A DNA stretch of 64,000 nt from CAIXSC01 sp046349915. Its GTDB lineage: Bacteria; Planctomycetota; Planctomycetia; Pirellulales; Pirellulaceae. Made by a program: the position numbers and the translations under genes. Below are positions 1 to 9,269 of this stretch, piece by piece; the first letter of the stretch is position 1, and each line of letters starts with the position of its first letter. The stretch spans positions 1,984,001 to 2,048,000 of the forward strand of contig JAXMBL010000003.1 of assembly GCA_046349915.1 (NCBI GenBank), given 5' to 3'. Below the pieces are notes generated by a model. That model worked only from the letters and a program-made list of their open reading frames with translations, was not told the DNA's origin and made no database searches.

Positions 1-1
1 C

Positions 2-64
2 ACCCGCAGCGAACGACTCGCCAAATACAACCAGCTCCTGCGGTTGGCTGAAGTTGTACGCTAG
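2..64 (+). CDS. possible C-terminal end of a truncated CDS
   Basis: The second frame is open from the left edge to a TAG at 62-64 and gives about 20 residues ending in LLRLAEVVR, a plausible amphipathic helical C-terminus. The other plus frame checked stops sooner. A gene entering from the left is therefore possible, but the stretch is too short to identify or to prove coding. Confidence 0.3.
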   Translation, partial: TRSERLAKYNQLLRLAEVVR

Positions 65-628
65 GCGAGTTATTGGCCTGAGTACGACGGACTTCCAGTC
101 CGTCGATTTGGCCATGCGGAAAAAGCCAAGCTGTGAATCTCTCAATTCACCGCGCTCGCAGCAGTGAGACGCGGAGGACGTTCAACCACGGATGGCACAG
201 ATGACACTGATAAGGACAGGTGGGTGGGAATCTGTGGGGCCTGGTCGCGTGATCTTGGATTGTTTCCCTCGCAGGCAGCCACGGTCAGTCGCGTACCACT
301 AACAACACTCCGATCACTTATTCGAGTGATTCGTGGTCAAGTCACCAATGTCTGGAATGCGGTCTAATTTGGAGAGTTGAGACACCGAACGAGATCGACC
401 ACGAATTGCGCGAATGTCACGAATCCCAGTACAAAGGGATGTTATTGAGTCTGATCGCATGCGCTGAGATCGTCGCCCTTAAAGGTAACGACAGACGCTC
501 CGGCTCGATTAGTGAAGATTAGTGAAGATTAGTGTTCCCTTTTCCTCCATCGCTGTGACCAAGCGTTCTCCCTTGGTCACAGTGGAAGAGTTGCGTGATC
601 TAACCGCTGCGCGGTCCTCGTGGTCTGA
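65..628. other. non-coding spacer with repeat fragments
   Basis: No convincing gene. It holds a REP-like palindrome (82-107), a piece reading AACCACGGATGGCACAGATG near 182, ATTCGTGGTCA/GACCACGAATT elements near 331 and 397, and a direct triplication of GATTAGTGAA near 510-535 followed by GTTCCCTTTT. The same families recur in the other long spacers of this window. A 67-codon frame here (164-367) lies across repeat material and is not credible. Confidence 0.6.
82..107. repeat. REP-like palindrome, copy 1
   Basis: Perfect 9-bp arms CGACGGACT and AGTCCGTCG around a 3-bp centre, preceded by GTA. The same unit is found, in either orientation, at 40070, 40109, 40185, 43721, 43755, 61566 and 61919, always outside genes. 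Confidence 0.85.
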
Positions 629-1624
629 TCAGGTCGAGGCACCGCCGATGTTGATGTAGGCATGGACGTGCGGGGCGCCGCGGAAGTGCCAAACGAATTG
701 CGGCCCTTCCACTCGCCAGATGTCCCACATCTTGTCGCTGTTCAAGTCACCCTGCTGATAGAACGCGAGGTGGAGCTTCTCGAGACCACCTGACGTTTTC
801 AGGATCTCGAATACCTCGTCGACGTCTTCCTTGCGATAGGGGTCGAGCAGGGTCTTTAGCGTTTTCTCGACGAGTTGCTTCTGGTCGGCCGACAGGTCCG
901 CGACGGCGAGTCCCGGGAAGCTTCCCTTCTCGCCTTGAATGCGGACGGCCGCTTCAGGCGGGGCTTTCTCAACCAACGCCTTTTGCGATTGCTTCGGATC
1001 GAGCGCCTTGAAGACCTCGTTGACCTGCTTGGTCTGGTAGTGGAACAAGTTATCCTTGGCGTCTTCCTCGCCATGTCCGTACACGATGGGGCCGCCGAAC
1101 GCAGCCTTGTCCACGCTGTTGCCATCGGCACGCATGGTCAAGTGTCGCCCCGTCATCTCCCACTCGAACTTGCCGCTGTCGGGTTCGCCAAACAGCGCGA
1201 TGCTGTACGATCCCATGCCGCCGTCATCGAACTCCATTTGCTTCTGGAGCCGCTCGTAGCCGTCGGGAGATGTGATGTTCTTGACGATCTCATCCAACAA
1301 GGCACGTTGTTCGTTCGAGTAGAAACTGTCCTTGATCAGCGGCTTGGTGATGTGCCAGTTGGCGTTGATGCGGCTGCGCAGTTCATGGTCGAACGAGAAG
1401 CAGATGGTCTTCTTCTGATCGGCGGAGAGCGAAGCGTACAGACGAGCGGCCGCGGTCTCGGCGGTGCTCTTCGCCGTGGGAGCCGCATGCGCGAAGCGAC
1501 TGTCGAAGGCCAGCGAACCGCCGACACTCACGGCCGCAACGGCGCCAGCCGCGGCTTGGAGGAACGAGCGACGATTGGGGGACGATTCACATTCGGGACA
1601 TGTTTTGCGGGAATTGCCTGACAT
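629..1624 (-). CDS. DUF3500 family protein, Tat-exported
   Basis: 331-residue protein. The N-terminus carries a twin-arginine signal (NRRSFLQAAAG followed by an Ala/Val-rich stretch ending near FAHAAP), so export folded is likely. The rest resembles DUF3500 proteins: repeated LSADQK segments, a central GxYSIALFGEP core, and a C-terminal HFRGAPHVHAYINIG motif with several His that could bind metal. The start at 1624 is chosen over an in-frame ATG 16 codons upstream because AGGAGG sits 5 nt before it. Function of the family is unknown to me; there is no operon partner. Confidence 0.8.
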   Translation of the reverse strand: MSGNSRKTCPECESSPNRRSFLQAAAGAVAAVSVGGSLAFDSRFAHAAPTAKSTAETAAARLYASLSADQKKTICFSFDHELRSRINANWHITKPLIKDSFYSNEQRALLDEIVKNITSPDGYERLQKQMEFDDGGMGSYSIALFGEPDSGKFEWEMTGRHLTMRADGNSVDKAAFGGPIVYGHGEEDAKDNLFHYQTKQVNEVFKALDPKQSQKALVEKAPPEAAVRIQGEKGSFPGLAVADLSADQKQLVEKTLKTLLDPYRKEDVDEVFEILKTSGGLEKLHLAFYQQGDLNSDKMWDIWRVEGPQFVWHFRGAPHVHAYINIGGAST

Positions 1625-2246
1625 CGCGACCTCCTGGAGAAACAATGAACGAGAAAACGCCACGCGACGCATTCACGACGGTTGATTCTACTCGTCGGCG
1701 TTCGCTGGCGACAACCGTGAGTCGCGACTGAATGGGCTCTCCCATTCCACTTCCGAAGCTTCCAAACGCACAGCCTCGGCGGCAGGATAATTCAGCGGCG
1801 CCACGCGAGTGTCCTCGCAGAGCGGCAGCATGCCGCTCGCCCATAGCGTCCAATGCGAAAACACCAATGCCCATTCCATGCGTTCAACTCGCCTATGACC
1901 CAGAAAGAGATAATCAGAAGCCTGCTGGAAACTGCGACAAATGAGAGTTGGGCGTAGCACACCGTCCCGGCGACTCACGACCGATGAGTCGCCGGGAGGC
2001 ATGCCAGTGTGTGGAACCCAATTCCCAAGAAGACGAGCGACAGCCTCGAAGAGTCTGTCGTCATCGGGATAGAAAGCAAGTCGCGTGCCAATGCCCCAAA
2101 GGCAAGATGGGACAGCGGGAATGGAAGGTGGGCGGTGAGTGGTTTCTTGTGCGTAAGTGTTTGATTGCGAGTGCTTTGTGGCTTGTGCCGGCGGTCGCTC
2201 TTCCCGGCCGTGTTTGGGTTAGGCCGCCGCCCGAGAATTGTAAGGC
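1625..2246. other. spacer without recognised gene
   Basis: About 620 bp between two minus-strand genes. Several frames of 70-127 codons are open on both strands, but they overlap each other, lack ribosome sites and show no recognisable motif. A small perfect palindrome, TTGTAAG/CTTACAA with a one-base centre (2238-2252), covers the stop codon of the antiporter gene. Confidence 0.5.
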
Positions 2247-3866
2247 TTACAAATCCGGGCTCTCGACGCGTTTTCCGACGAAGAACAGGAAGGCGATGAG
2301 TGCCGCTAAACTAACGAGGAGCATTACATAGACGGGCGCACCGTAAGCGACGGGCAAGGTGCCAAACAATACGGACGCGACCGCGACCAATAGAGAATAA
2401 GGCAGCTGCGTCCAGACGTGCGCCAAGTGATGGCAACTGCTCGATTGAGACGACAAAACAGTCGTATCGGAAATGGGCGAGCAGTGATCGCCGAAGATCG
2501 AACCGGCGAGCACGCTGCCGATCGACGCGATCAAGATCGGATTGTGCGGATCAACCGTTTCCGCGCCGCCGCCTCCACCCAATAAGCGGAAGGTCACGGG
2601 AATGGTAATCGGCATCATGATCCCCATCGTGCCCCAACTCGTGCCCGTCGCGAACGAAATGATCGCAGAGAGCAGGAAGATCACCGTCGGCAACATCATG
2701 GGAGAAAGGCGATCGCTCAGTAAATCGGCTAGGTATTTGCCGGTGGCGAGGTGCTGATCCTTGGTGATCTCGGATAAGCACCAAGCGAGCCAGAGAATCG
2801 TGAGGGCCGATACCACGTGAGTCGCTCCTCGAAACGAGGACTCGCAGACTTCGTCCCACGTTAATGCACGGCTGCCCCAAGCCAGGAGCACGACCGAGCC
2901 GAGCCCTGCGAGCGAGGCGTAGACGAGAGCGACGTAGGAATTGCCTTTGCTGAAGTATTGAAACCAGTTCGCCAACTGCCACGGATCGGCTTCCAGCGAG
3001 CGAGCGCCGCTGGCGATCAGCAGCCAAGCGGTGACGGCAATCATGACGCCGACTGGCACGACCGCGTAACCCCAGTGTCGGACGATTCCCGTCGCAATCC
3101 CCGATGCTTCGTCGACCGATTGCGGATGAGCAACTCGCGATTCGCCTCGCGCCGCGGCTTGTTCGGCCTCCAGCATGGGGCCGAAGTCGCGGTTCAGCAG
3201 CGCGAGGAATGGGATCCAAGCGAGCATGAGGACGACATAGAACCGGTAGGGTATCGTTTCGATGAACACGCCCATCGCATCAATGGGCGTTCCCGCCGGC
3301 AGTACTTGTTCATAGCCAGCGGCGATCAGGCCGATTTCGGTCGCCACCCAGGTGGAAACGATGGCTAGTCCCGAAACGGGCGCCGCGGTGGAATCGACCA
3401 AGAACGAAAGCTTCTCGCGCGAGATTTTCAAGCGGTCGGTCAGCGGCCGAAGAGTATTCCCCAGCAGCAAACAATTCGCATAGTCGTCGAAAAAGATGAT
3501 CAGTCCCAAGAGCCAACTGATTAACTGACCGCCGCGGCGTCCCTGGGCTAGCGGCGAAATGGTCGCCACCAAGCCGCGCATGCCGCCCGTCGCATGAATG
3601 ACGCTCACCATGCCGCCCATCAACATCGTGAACGCAAAGATCCGCAGATGATCTGGTTCGGCGAGATTCTTCCAGAGATGGCCTTCCAAGAGCTCGGGGA
3701 CCGCTCGAATGGGGTCGCCGCCCGACAAGATCAATGCTCCAGCTATCACTCCCGCCAAGAGTGAGGGAACCACTCGTCGAGTTGCAACGGCCAGCACGAT
3801 CGAAACCAGCGGAGGAGCAAGGCACCAAGCGCCGAAGGGGTGCGTTTGAGCCCAAAGAATCTGCAT
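2247..3866 (-). CDS. Na+/H+ antiporter, NhaC family
   Basis: 539-residue polytopic membrane protein with roughly a dozen hydrophobic segments. It should exchange Na+ for H+ across the cytoplasmic membrane. Family signs are an FFDDYANCLL motif near residue 125, a duplicated fold with SFATGTSWGTMG in the second half, and GDHCSPISDTT near the C-terminal third. These conserved polar residues in membrane helices are typical of NhaC-type carriers. Substrate cannot be fixed from sequence, as relatives also move amino or organic acids. It lies 16 bp downstream of the sensor kinase gene and on the same strand, so it may belong to the same transcript and be its output. Confidence 0.85.
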   Translation of the reverse strand: MQILWAQTHPFGAWCLAPPLVSIVLAVATRRVVPSLLAGVIAGALILSGGDPIRAVPELLEGHLWKNLAEPDHLRIFAFTMLMGGMVSVIHATGGMRGLVATISPLAQGRRGGQLISWLLGLIIFFDDYANCLLLGNTLRPLTDRLKISREKLSFLVDSTAAPVSGLAIVSTWVATEIGLIAAGYEQVLPAGTPIDAMGVFIETIPYRFYVVLMLAWIPFLALLNRDFGPMLEAEQAAARGESRVAHPQSVDEASGIATGIVRHWGYAVVPVGVMIAVTAWLLIASGARSLEADPWQLANWFQYFSKGNSYVALVYASLAGLGSVVLLAWGSRALTWDEVCESSFRGATHVVSALTILWLAWCLSEITKDQHLATGKYLADLLSDRLSPMMLPTVIFLLSAIISFATGTSWGTMGIMMPITIPVTFRLLGGGGGAETVDPHNPILIASIGSVLAGSIFGDHCSPISDTTVLSSQSSSCHHLAHVWTQLPYSLLVAVASVLFGTLPVAYGAPVYVMLLVSLAALIAFLFFVGKRVESPDL

Positions 3867-3882
3867 AGCGCTGTCCTTGTGA

Positions 3883-5124
3883 TCAAGAATGCGAGCGACC
3901 GACGACCGGGATCGCTGGAATAACCAAATGAAACTCAGCGCCGCCGCCAGGAGCGTCGAACACCTCGACGGTCCCTCCGTGGTCCGTGGCGATCCGCCAA
4001 GCCTTGCACAAGCCGACGCCTAACCCGCGTCCTGCTTCGCGACCCGAATAATACGGATCGAATAAATGACTGCGCACGGCGGGAGCGATGCCTGGACCGT
4101 TGTCGCGGACCACGAAATGCACTCGATTATCCGCGCTGTCCGCCGATTTCGTCGATCGTACTCGATCCACGGAGAATTCGATTTGCCCGCCCGTATGCAA
4201 CGCTTCCAACGCGTTGGTGGCGATCGCTCGCAAAGCCACCAGCAACTGAGCTCCATCCGCCTCGATCCAATCGTCCCAACTCGCGAACTCGTGGGAATCT
4301 GGCTCGTGTGCGATGGCCTGTGGCTGTGAATTGGAATTAGCAGCGCCAGGTGTGCAAACAACGAGTCGAGTGTGTTGCTGGTCCGCCCACTCGCGCAGTT
4401 CGCTGACCAATCGGTCGATGATCTGTCGTGGCTGGATCGGGGCGCGACGCAAAGCGGGCGGTTTCGCAAAGAGCATCACATCGGCGATCATCGTGTGACC
4501 TCGCATGGCTTGTTGCGCGATGACCGACAAGCTTCGACGTCGCTCCGCTTCTTTTTCGTCCCGCAGCAGAGTTTGAGCTCGAGTGGCGATGTTGGCGAGC
4601 GGGTTGTTGATCTCGTGGCTCAAACCGTAAGCGAACTCTCGCAAGGCGGCGAGTTTGGCGGTTTCCAACGCTCGTAGGGCATGAGCAAGAGCCGCGAGTG
4701 ATACACAGGTTGGCGAAGGCTTTTCGACAGGCGATTCTTCCGCCTGCGCATCGTTGCAAGCCCGCGCGAAGGCTTCACTCGCTTCGTTCGCCCGCCGCTC
4801 CCAGTCGCGATGGTTTGGCGTGACATGGGCGGGAGGCAGCACATAAGCGCGCAGCAAGTCCTGATCACAGGTCCGTGCGATCAAGTCCCACAATTCGGGC
4901 GCCCAATCCGACTCGCCTTCCATCGATCGAGTCGAATCCGGGGGGAGACGCAGAGCCCCCCACAGCGCTAAACCCGACTCGCGTCGCAGCAGCGCGAGCC
5001 AGAGAAAATGCCGCTCCCCCGCGTCGGCCGTCAACCAAGCGTTGGCCACGTCGACGGTCCCCGGCGGGGAGAGCGGCAAGCGAATAATCCGGTCGCCAAG
5101 TCGAAGTTCAGGTAGACTTAGCAT
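3883..5124 (-). CDS. soluble sensor histidine kinase
   Basis: 413 residues with no membrane segment, so it acts in the cytoplasm. The first ~140 residues are an unassigned variable domain. The dimerisation/H-box is GLSHEINNPLANIA with the phospho-accepting His at residue 170. The ATP-binding part shows an N-box-like TNALEALHTGG, the G1 box DNGPGIA and the G2 box GRGLGVGL. It starts 15 nt after the stop of the response-regulator gene, so the two are co-transcribed and are the likely cognate pair. The signal sensed is unknown. Confidence 0.9.
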   Translation of the reverse strand: MLSLPELRLGDRIIRLPLSPPGTVDVANAWLTADAGERHFLWLALLRRESGLALWGALRLPPDSTRSMEGESDWAPELWDLIARTCDQDLLRAYVLPPAHVTPNHRDWERRANEASEAFARACNDAQAEESPVEKPSPTCVSLAALAHALRALETAKLAALREFAYGLSHEINNPLANIATRAQTLLRDEKEAERRRSLSVIAQQAMRGHTMIADVMLFAKPPALRRAPIQPRQIIDRLVSELREWADQQHTRLVVCTPGAANSNSQPQAIAHEPDSHEFASWDDWIEADGAQLLVALRAIATNALEALHTGGQIEFSVDRVRSTKSADSADNRVHFVVRDNGPGIAPAVRSHLFDPYYSGREAGRGLGVGLCKAWRIATDHGGTVEVFDAPGGGAEFHLVIPAIPVVGRSHS

Positions 5125-5139
5125 GCAATCGGTCGGCCG

Positions 5140-5736
5140 TTAGCCAGCCATCGCCCGCTCCATCTCGAGCAGGTCGCAGACGCGTTCGAGCAACTTGTCG
5201 ACGGTGAATGGCTTCTGCAGGAAGTCGTTCGCGCCCGAGACTCGCAACTCGGCCACCTTGTCCTGCTCCACCATACCCGAGATGCAGATAATCTTGACCG
5301 AGTCCAACGACTCGTCGCTCCGCACTCGCTGGCAAACTTCCTTGCCATTGATGTCCGGCAGCATGACGTCCAACACGACGAGATCAGGACGCAATTCCTT
5401 GACCTTCATTCCGGCGTCAAAGCCGTTGTTCGCCGTGTGAACTTCGAACCGGCCGTCTCGCTCGAACGAATCACGCAGCAGGTCCACCAACTCTTGGTCG
5501 TCATCGACCAACAGCACCTTGCGCTTGCTGCTTTCCAACGCGTCGGTCGGAATGCCATTGTCCCGCATGAATGCGAACAACTGGTCCCGAGGAATGCGAC
5601 GAAAACGGCTGCCCGGCACCCGAAATCCCTTCAGGGTCCCGTTGTCAAAGCAGCGGATGATCGTCTGTTGGCTCACCTTGCAGATCTTGGCGGCCTCGCC
5701 CGTGGTAAACACTGTCTTGCTGGTCATGTCAGACAT
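5140..5736 (-). CDS. response regulator with N-terminal excisionase-type HTH
   Basis: 198 residues. Residues 9-58 (FTTGEAAKICKVSQQTII, then RRIPRDQLFAFM) form a MerR/excisionase-like winged HTH. Residues 72-195 are a receiver domain with acidic pocket DDD at 78-80, phospho-acceptor Asp123 in VVLDVMLPD, and Lys175 in LQKPFT. The DNA-binding domain precedes the receiver, the reverse of the usual order. GGAAGGAC lies just upstream of the ATG at 5736. First gene of the unit with the kinase; it likely controls its own operon and perhaps the antiporter. Confidence 0.9.
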   Translation of the reverse strand: MSDMTSKTVFTTGEAAKICKVSQQTIIRCFDNGTLKGFRVPGSRFRRIPRDQLFAFMRDNGIPTDALESSKRKVLLVDDDQELVDLLRDSFERDGRFEVHTANNGFDAGMKVKELRPDLVVLDVMLPDINGKEVCQRVRSDESLDSVKIICISGMVEQDKVAELRVSGANDFLQKPFTVDKLLERVCDLLEMERAMAG

Positions 5737-6127
5737 CCGTCCTTCCTACCCCCTGCAACGAACCAGAGCACCCGGAAGATCCCCGTTTGGCTACCTTGCC
5801 AAGATACGCGAGGTCTCCCAGACTCCGTGACTTAACACAGGGGTGTCTGGTCCTAAGATCCGTCGTTACACAAGACTCCGTGGCATACGCAATTTCGAAT
5901 ACCCCCCGGCTCCTTACAGTCACTAGCTTTGACCGTAACTGCCAAGTTTACCGAAATTGCCAACGAGCGGAATTATATCGCCCCAACAGGGTGCGTCAAG
6001 ATTGATATTTTATTCGTAAGTTATTTGTGAGTAATGGTTTGTGTTGATTGGTGAGAAATGGCGCAAAAAAGATTCACCCGGATTCGCCCCATTTACCGCT
6101 ATCGCCCAGGCACCCCGACCAAGCGTC
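5737..6127. promoter_or_regulatory. upstream region of the two-component operon, with 10-bp direct repeats
   Basis: 390 bp between the 3' end of mnmG and the start of the regulator gene. On the plus strand AGACTCCGTG occurs at 5820-5829 and again at 5873-5882, 53 bp (about five helical turns) apart, a spacing that would suit a regulator binding two sites on one face. The part nearer mnmG is AT-rich. No gene is seen. Operator function is inference. Confidence 0.4.
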
Positions 6128-7945
6128 TCAACCTTCGATATACGCCAGCAACAGAGCGATGTCGGCCGGGGTGATCCCGCTGATGCGGCCCGCTTGCGCG
6201 AGTGTCAACGGTCGAATCTGGCTGAGCTTTTGCCGAGCCTCGAAGCGCAACTGAGTCAACTTGCCGTAGTCGAGCTGAGGCGGGATGCGTTTTTCCGACA
6301 AGCGCGCCTGCCGCTCCACCTGCTGTTCTTGCCGTTCGACATATCCCGAGTACTTCACATCGATGACGACTTGAGAAGCGACTTCGGGTGACACATCGGC
6401 AAGCTGGGGCGAACGGGCGACGAGGGCAGCCCAGTCGATTTCCGGACGACGCAACCACCGCTCCAATGTCACTTGATCCGACCGGTTCTCGACCAACCAC
6501 GTTCGGACTCGACTGATCTCGCTCTCCTTCTCCCGCAGTCTCTGCCAGCGTTCGGGTTCGACCACGCCGATGGCTTGCCCACGAGCTGTCAGACGGCGAT
6601 CGGCATTGTCGTGTCGCAGCAGCAGTCGATATTCCGCGCGGCTGGTAAACATCCGGTACGGTTCATCGACGCTGCGGGTGACCAAATCATCGATCAGCAC
6701 GCCGAGATAGGCTTCGTTGCGGTCGAGCACAAAGGGTTCGGCGCCGCGCAGTTTGAGTGCGGCGTTGATACCGGCCAACAGCCCCTGCCCGGCCGCTTCT
6801 TCATACCCCGTGGTCCCATTGATCTGCCCGGCCAGAAACAGCCCAGAAACTCGTTTCGTTTCCAGCGAAGGCCAGAGCTGATCGGGCGGGCAAAAGTCAT
6901 ACTCGACGGCGTAGCCATAGCGCATCACCTGAGCCTTTTCGAGGCCGGGGATCAACCGCAGGATGGCGTCCTGCACGTCGCGCGGCAGGCTGGTCGAGAC
7001 GCCATTGACGTAAACTTCGCGAGTGTTCCGCCCTTCGGGCTCCAGGAAAAGCTGGTGGCGGTCCTTTTCCGAAAACCGCACAATCTTGTCCTCGATGGAG
7101 GGGCAATACCGCGGTCCTGTCGTCTTGATCTGTCCACTGTACATTGGCGCTCGACTCAGATTCGCGCGAATGATGTCATGGACTTCGGGGTTCGTGTAAG
7201 TAATCCAGCAAGGGACCTGGGGTTGCTCGATCCGCGCCGACAAGAACGAGAACGGTTGCGGGTCGGCGTCGCCCGGTTGCAACTCCGTGCGAGTGAAGTC
7301 GATCGTGCGCCCATTGAGTCGCGGCGGCGTGCCGGTCTTGAATCGTCGCACCTCGAGACCTAAGCGGTGCAGAGCGCCGGAGAGACCCGCGGAGGTCCCT
7401 TCCCCGGCCCGCCCGCCCGGCGTCTTGATTTCGCCTGTATGCATGAGTGCTTGCAGGAACGTCCCCGTCGTCAACACGACGGCTCGCGCACGGTACTCGA
7501 CATCGCCTTTGGTGCGCACGCCGACGATGCGGGGGCCGGCAGGCGTTTCTTCGGTCAGCAAATCTTCAACCGCCTCTTGCCGCAAATCGAGTCCCGGTTG
7601 ATCCTCGACGATCCGCTTGATCTCGAATTGATACGCCTTCTTGTCCGCTTGGGCTCGCGGACTATGCATCGCGGGTCCTTTGCGGACGTTGAGCATCCGA
7701 AACTGTATGCCCGTGGCGTCGATGGCTCGTCCCATGACGCCGCCGAGTGCGTCGATTTCGCGCACGATTTGCCCCTTGGCGACACCACCGATCGCCGGGT
7801 TGCAACTCATTTGCCCCACGGTATCGCAGTTGGTCGTCAGCAGGGCGACTCGCGCGCCCATGCGAGCGGCGGCCAAAGCCGCCTCCGTCCCCGCGTGCCC
7901 CGCGCCAACCACTACCAAGTCGTATTCGTACGTCAGATTCGTCAT
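6128..7945 (-). CDS. mnmG: tRNA uridine-5-carboxymethylaminomethyl modification enzyme MnmG
   Basis: 605 residues, the usual length. MnmG, with MnmE, uses FAD, folate and NADH to modify U34 in the wobble position of tRNAs reading split codon boxes. The N-terminal dinucleotide fold shows VVVGAGHAGTEAA, followed by the family signatures CNPAIGGVAKG, SPRAQADK and MYSGQIKTTGPRYCPSIEDK, with PGLEKAQVMRYGYAVEYD later. The C-terminal helical domain ends in ISGITPADIALLLAYI. The start at 7945 is preferred to an ATG 33 codons upstream because the fold begins immediately after it and GAAGAAG precedes it. No mnmE partner is nearby. Confidence 0.97.
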   Translation of the reverse strand: MTNLTYEYDLVVVGAGHAGTEAALAAARMGARVALLTTNCDTVGQMSCNPAIGGVAKGQIVREIDALGGVMGRAIDATGIQFRMLNVRKGPAMHSPRAQADKKAYQFEIKRIVEDQPGLDLRQEAVEDLLTEETPAGPRIVGVRTKGDVEYRARAVVLTTGTFLQALMHTGEIKTPGGRAGEGTSAGLSGALHRLGLEVRRFKTGTPPRLNGRTIDFTRTELQPGDADPQPFSFLSARIEQPQVPCWITYTNPEVHDIIRANLSRAPMYSGQIKTTGPRYCPSIEDKIVRFSEKDRHQLFLEPEGRNTREVYVNGVSTSLPRDVQDAILRLIPGLEKAQVMRYGYAVEYDFCPPDQLWPSLETKRVSGLFLAGQINGTTGYEEAAGQGLLAGINAALKLRGAEPFVLDRNEAYLGVLIDDLVTRSVDEPYRMFTSRAEYRLLLRHDNADRRLTARGQAIGVVEPERWQRLREKESEISRVRTWLVENRSDQVTLERWLRRPEIDWAALVARSPQLADVSPEVASQVVIDVKYSGYVERQEQQVERQARLSEKRIPPQLDYGKLTQLRFEARQKLSQIRPLTLAQAGRISGITPADIALLLAYIEG

Positions 7946-7973
7946 GCCCCGATCTTCTTCGCAATTCCCAGAA

Positions 7974-9101
7974 CTAGATGTTGAGCCAGCGGTCGCGCGC
8001 CGAAACATCCCAGCGCGCAATGACTTTTCCCCCATGGACCACAAAGACTTGCTTGTGAAGCGCCGAGGTGGGGCAGACGTGTCGCGGAACGGCGAGCAAT
8101 TCGTCGCCCGGTTGGAACGAACCTGCCACGGCCGTTTCCAGCACTAAGTGCTCTTCGTTCTGGAGCACTGCTTTGGCATCGGGCAAGTCGGGAAAACGGA
8201 GCCGATTACCGGCGGGCGGGTCCGACGCCACCGCTTTGTACCCGAGGTCAAACGTCACGCGATCAGGAGTGGGGCGGCTGATAACTCGAGTCAACAGCAA
8301 GGCCGCGGGCACGAACCGCAGGTCGGGGAACGTTTCCCCATATCCCGAATCGTGGAAGACGACCGTGCCAGGGCTGAGTTCGATACGCGGTTCGTCCATC
8401 TCGGCGTAGATCGGGAACGACCCCGTGCCGCCCGCGACAATCCGCGGCAGAGGCAGATGGACGTTGTCGATCAATCGCACCAGTTCCGCGACCCCTTCCC
8501 AGCCGCGATGGACGGCGGCTGCCCGTTCATCGCGATCTCGTTGGTGATTTTGCCCGTCATAGACATGGAGACCGCCGGGCACGAGACCAGGAGTCGAGGC
8601 GATGGTCTGATAGAGTCGCAGCGCCTCGGGGCCCGCGGGCACGCCCGTGCGATGTTGTCCCGTGTCGATGTCAACCAGCACTTCGATTTGCAGCGACGAG
8701 GCGCTCATCGCACGCCCCAGTTCAGCAATGGGGCTCGGATGATCCGCCGTGCAAGAGAAAAGCACGTCGGGATAGCGCTGGCGAAACTTGACGGCACGCG
8801 CGATGTTGGGGCCGACCAGGTTGTAGGCCAGAAAAATGTCCTTGACACCCGCCTCGGCCAGCATTTCCGCTTCCGCGAAGGTCGCGCACTTGCCCTTGTT
8901 GATTCCTCGCTTGAGGCCCAACTGAGCGACTTCCCGCATCTTGTGAGTCTTGCAGTGAGGGCGTAAACGGGCGGAATCGCGGGCAATCCGCACCATCTCG
9001 TCCATGTTCTGCTCGACCAACTCCAAATAGATCACCAGAGCGGGTGTGATGATGCTTGACGTGTCAGTGATGGCGTAGCGTGGATCGCTCGGACCAAACA
9101 T
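7974..9101 (-). CDS. PLP-dependent D-threonine aldolase / alanine-racemase-fold enzyme
   Basis: 375 residues of fold-type III PLP enzyme. The likely PLP lysine sits in RPHCKTHKM near the N-terminus, followed by barrel strands (EVLVDIDTGQHRTG, GGLHVYDGQNH, VAGGTGSFP) and a C-terminal domain with LLAVPRHVCPTSALH, whose His and Cys resemble the metal site of D-threonine aldolase and D-threo-3-hydroxyaspartate dehydratase. It probably cleaves or dehydrates a D-configured beta-hydroxy amino acid; the exact substrate is not readable. GGAG lies upstream of the ATG at 9101. The gene sits 28 bp upstream of mnmG on the same strand. Confidence 0.85.
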   Translation of the reverse strand: MFGPSDPRYAITDTSSIITPALVIYLELVEQNMDEMVRIARDSARLRPHCKTHKMREVAQLGLKRGINKGKCATFAEAEMLAEAGVKDIFLAYNLVGPNIARAVKFRQRYPDVLFSCTADHPSPIAELGRAMSASSLQIEVLVDIDTGQHRTGVPAGPEALRLYQTIASTPGLVPGGLHVYDGQNHQRDRDERAAAVHRGWEGVAELVRLIDNVHLPLPRIVAGGTGSFPIYAEMDEPRIELSPGTVVFHDSGYGETFPDLRFVPAALLLTRVISRPTPDRVTFDLGYKAVASDPPAGNRLRFPDLPDAKAVLQNEEHLVLETAVAGSFQPGDELLAVPRHVCPTSALHKQVFVVHGGKVIARWDVSARDRWLNI

Positions 9102-9269
9102 GCTAGGGCTGCTCCTCGGAAAATCGCTCTTGACGGGACCGGGGCGGAATTTGGAGTATATCAGGCTTAGGGCCGGGACCAATTCGGGGTAGCCACTTGA
9201 GGGAGAGCTTTCTCGAGGCAGCGGGAGACTCGGTACGGACGCTCAGGCGCCATAAGGGATGGGGGTAGA

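Noticed and set aside
875..1621. Plus-strand frame of 248 codons opposite the DUF3500 gene
   Set aside because: Antisense to a gene with a Tat signal and a perfect ribosome site; composition is not protein-like.
1688..2331. Small frames between the DUF3500 and NhaC genes
   Set aside because: Mutually overlapping, no motif, no ribosome sites.
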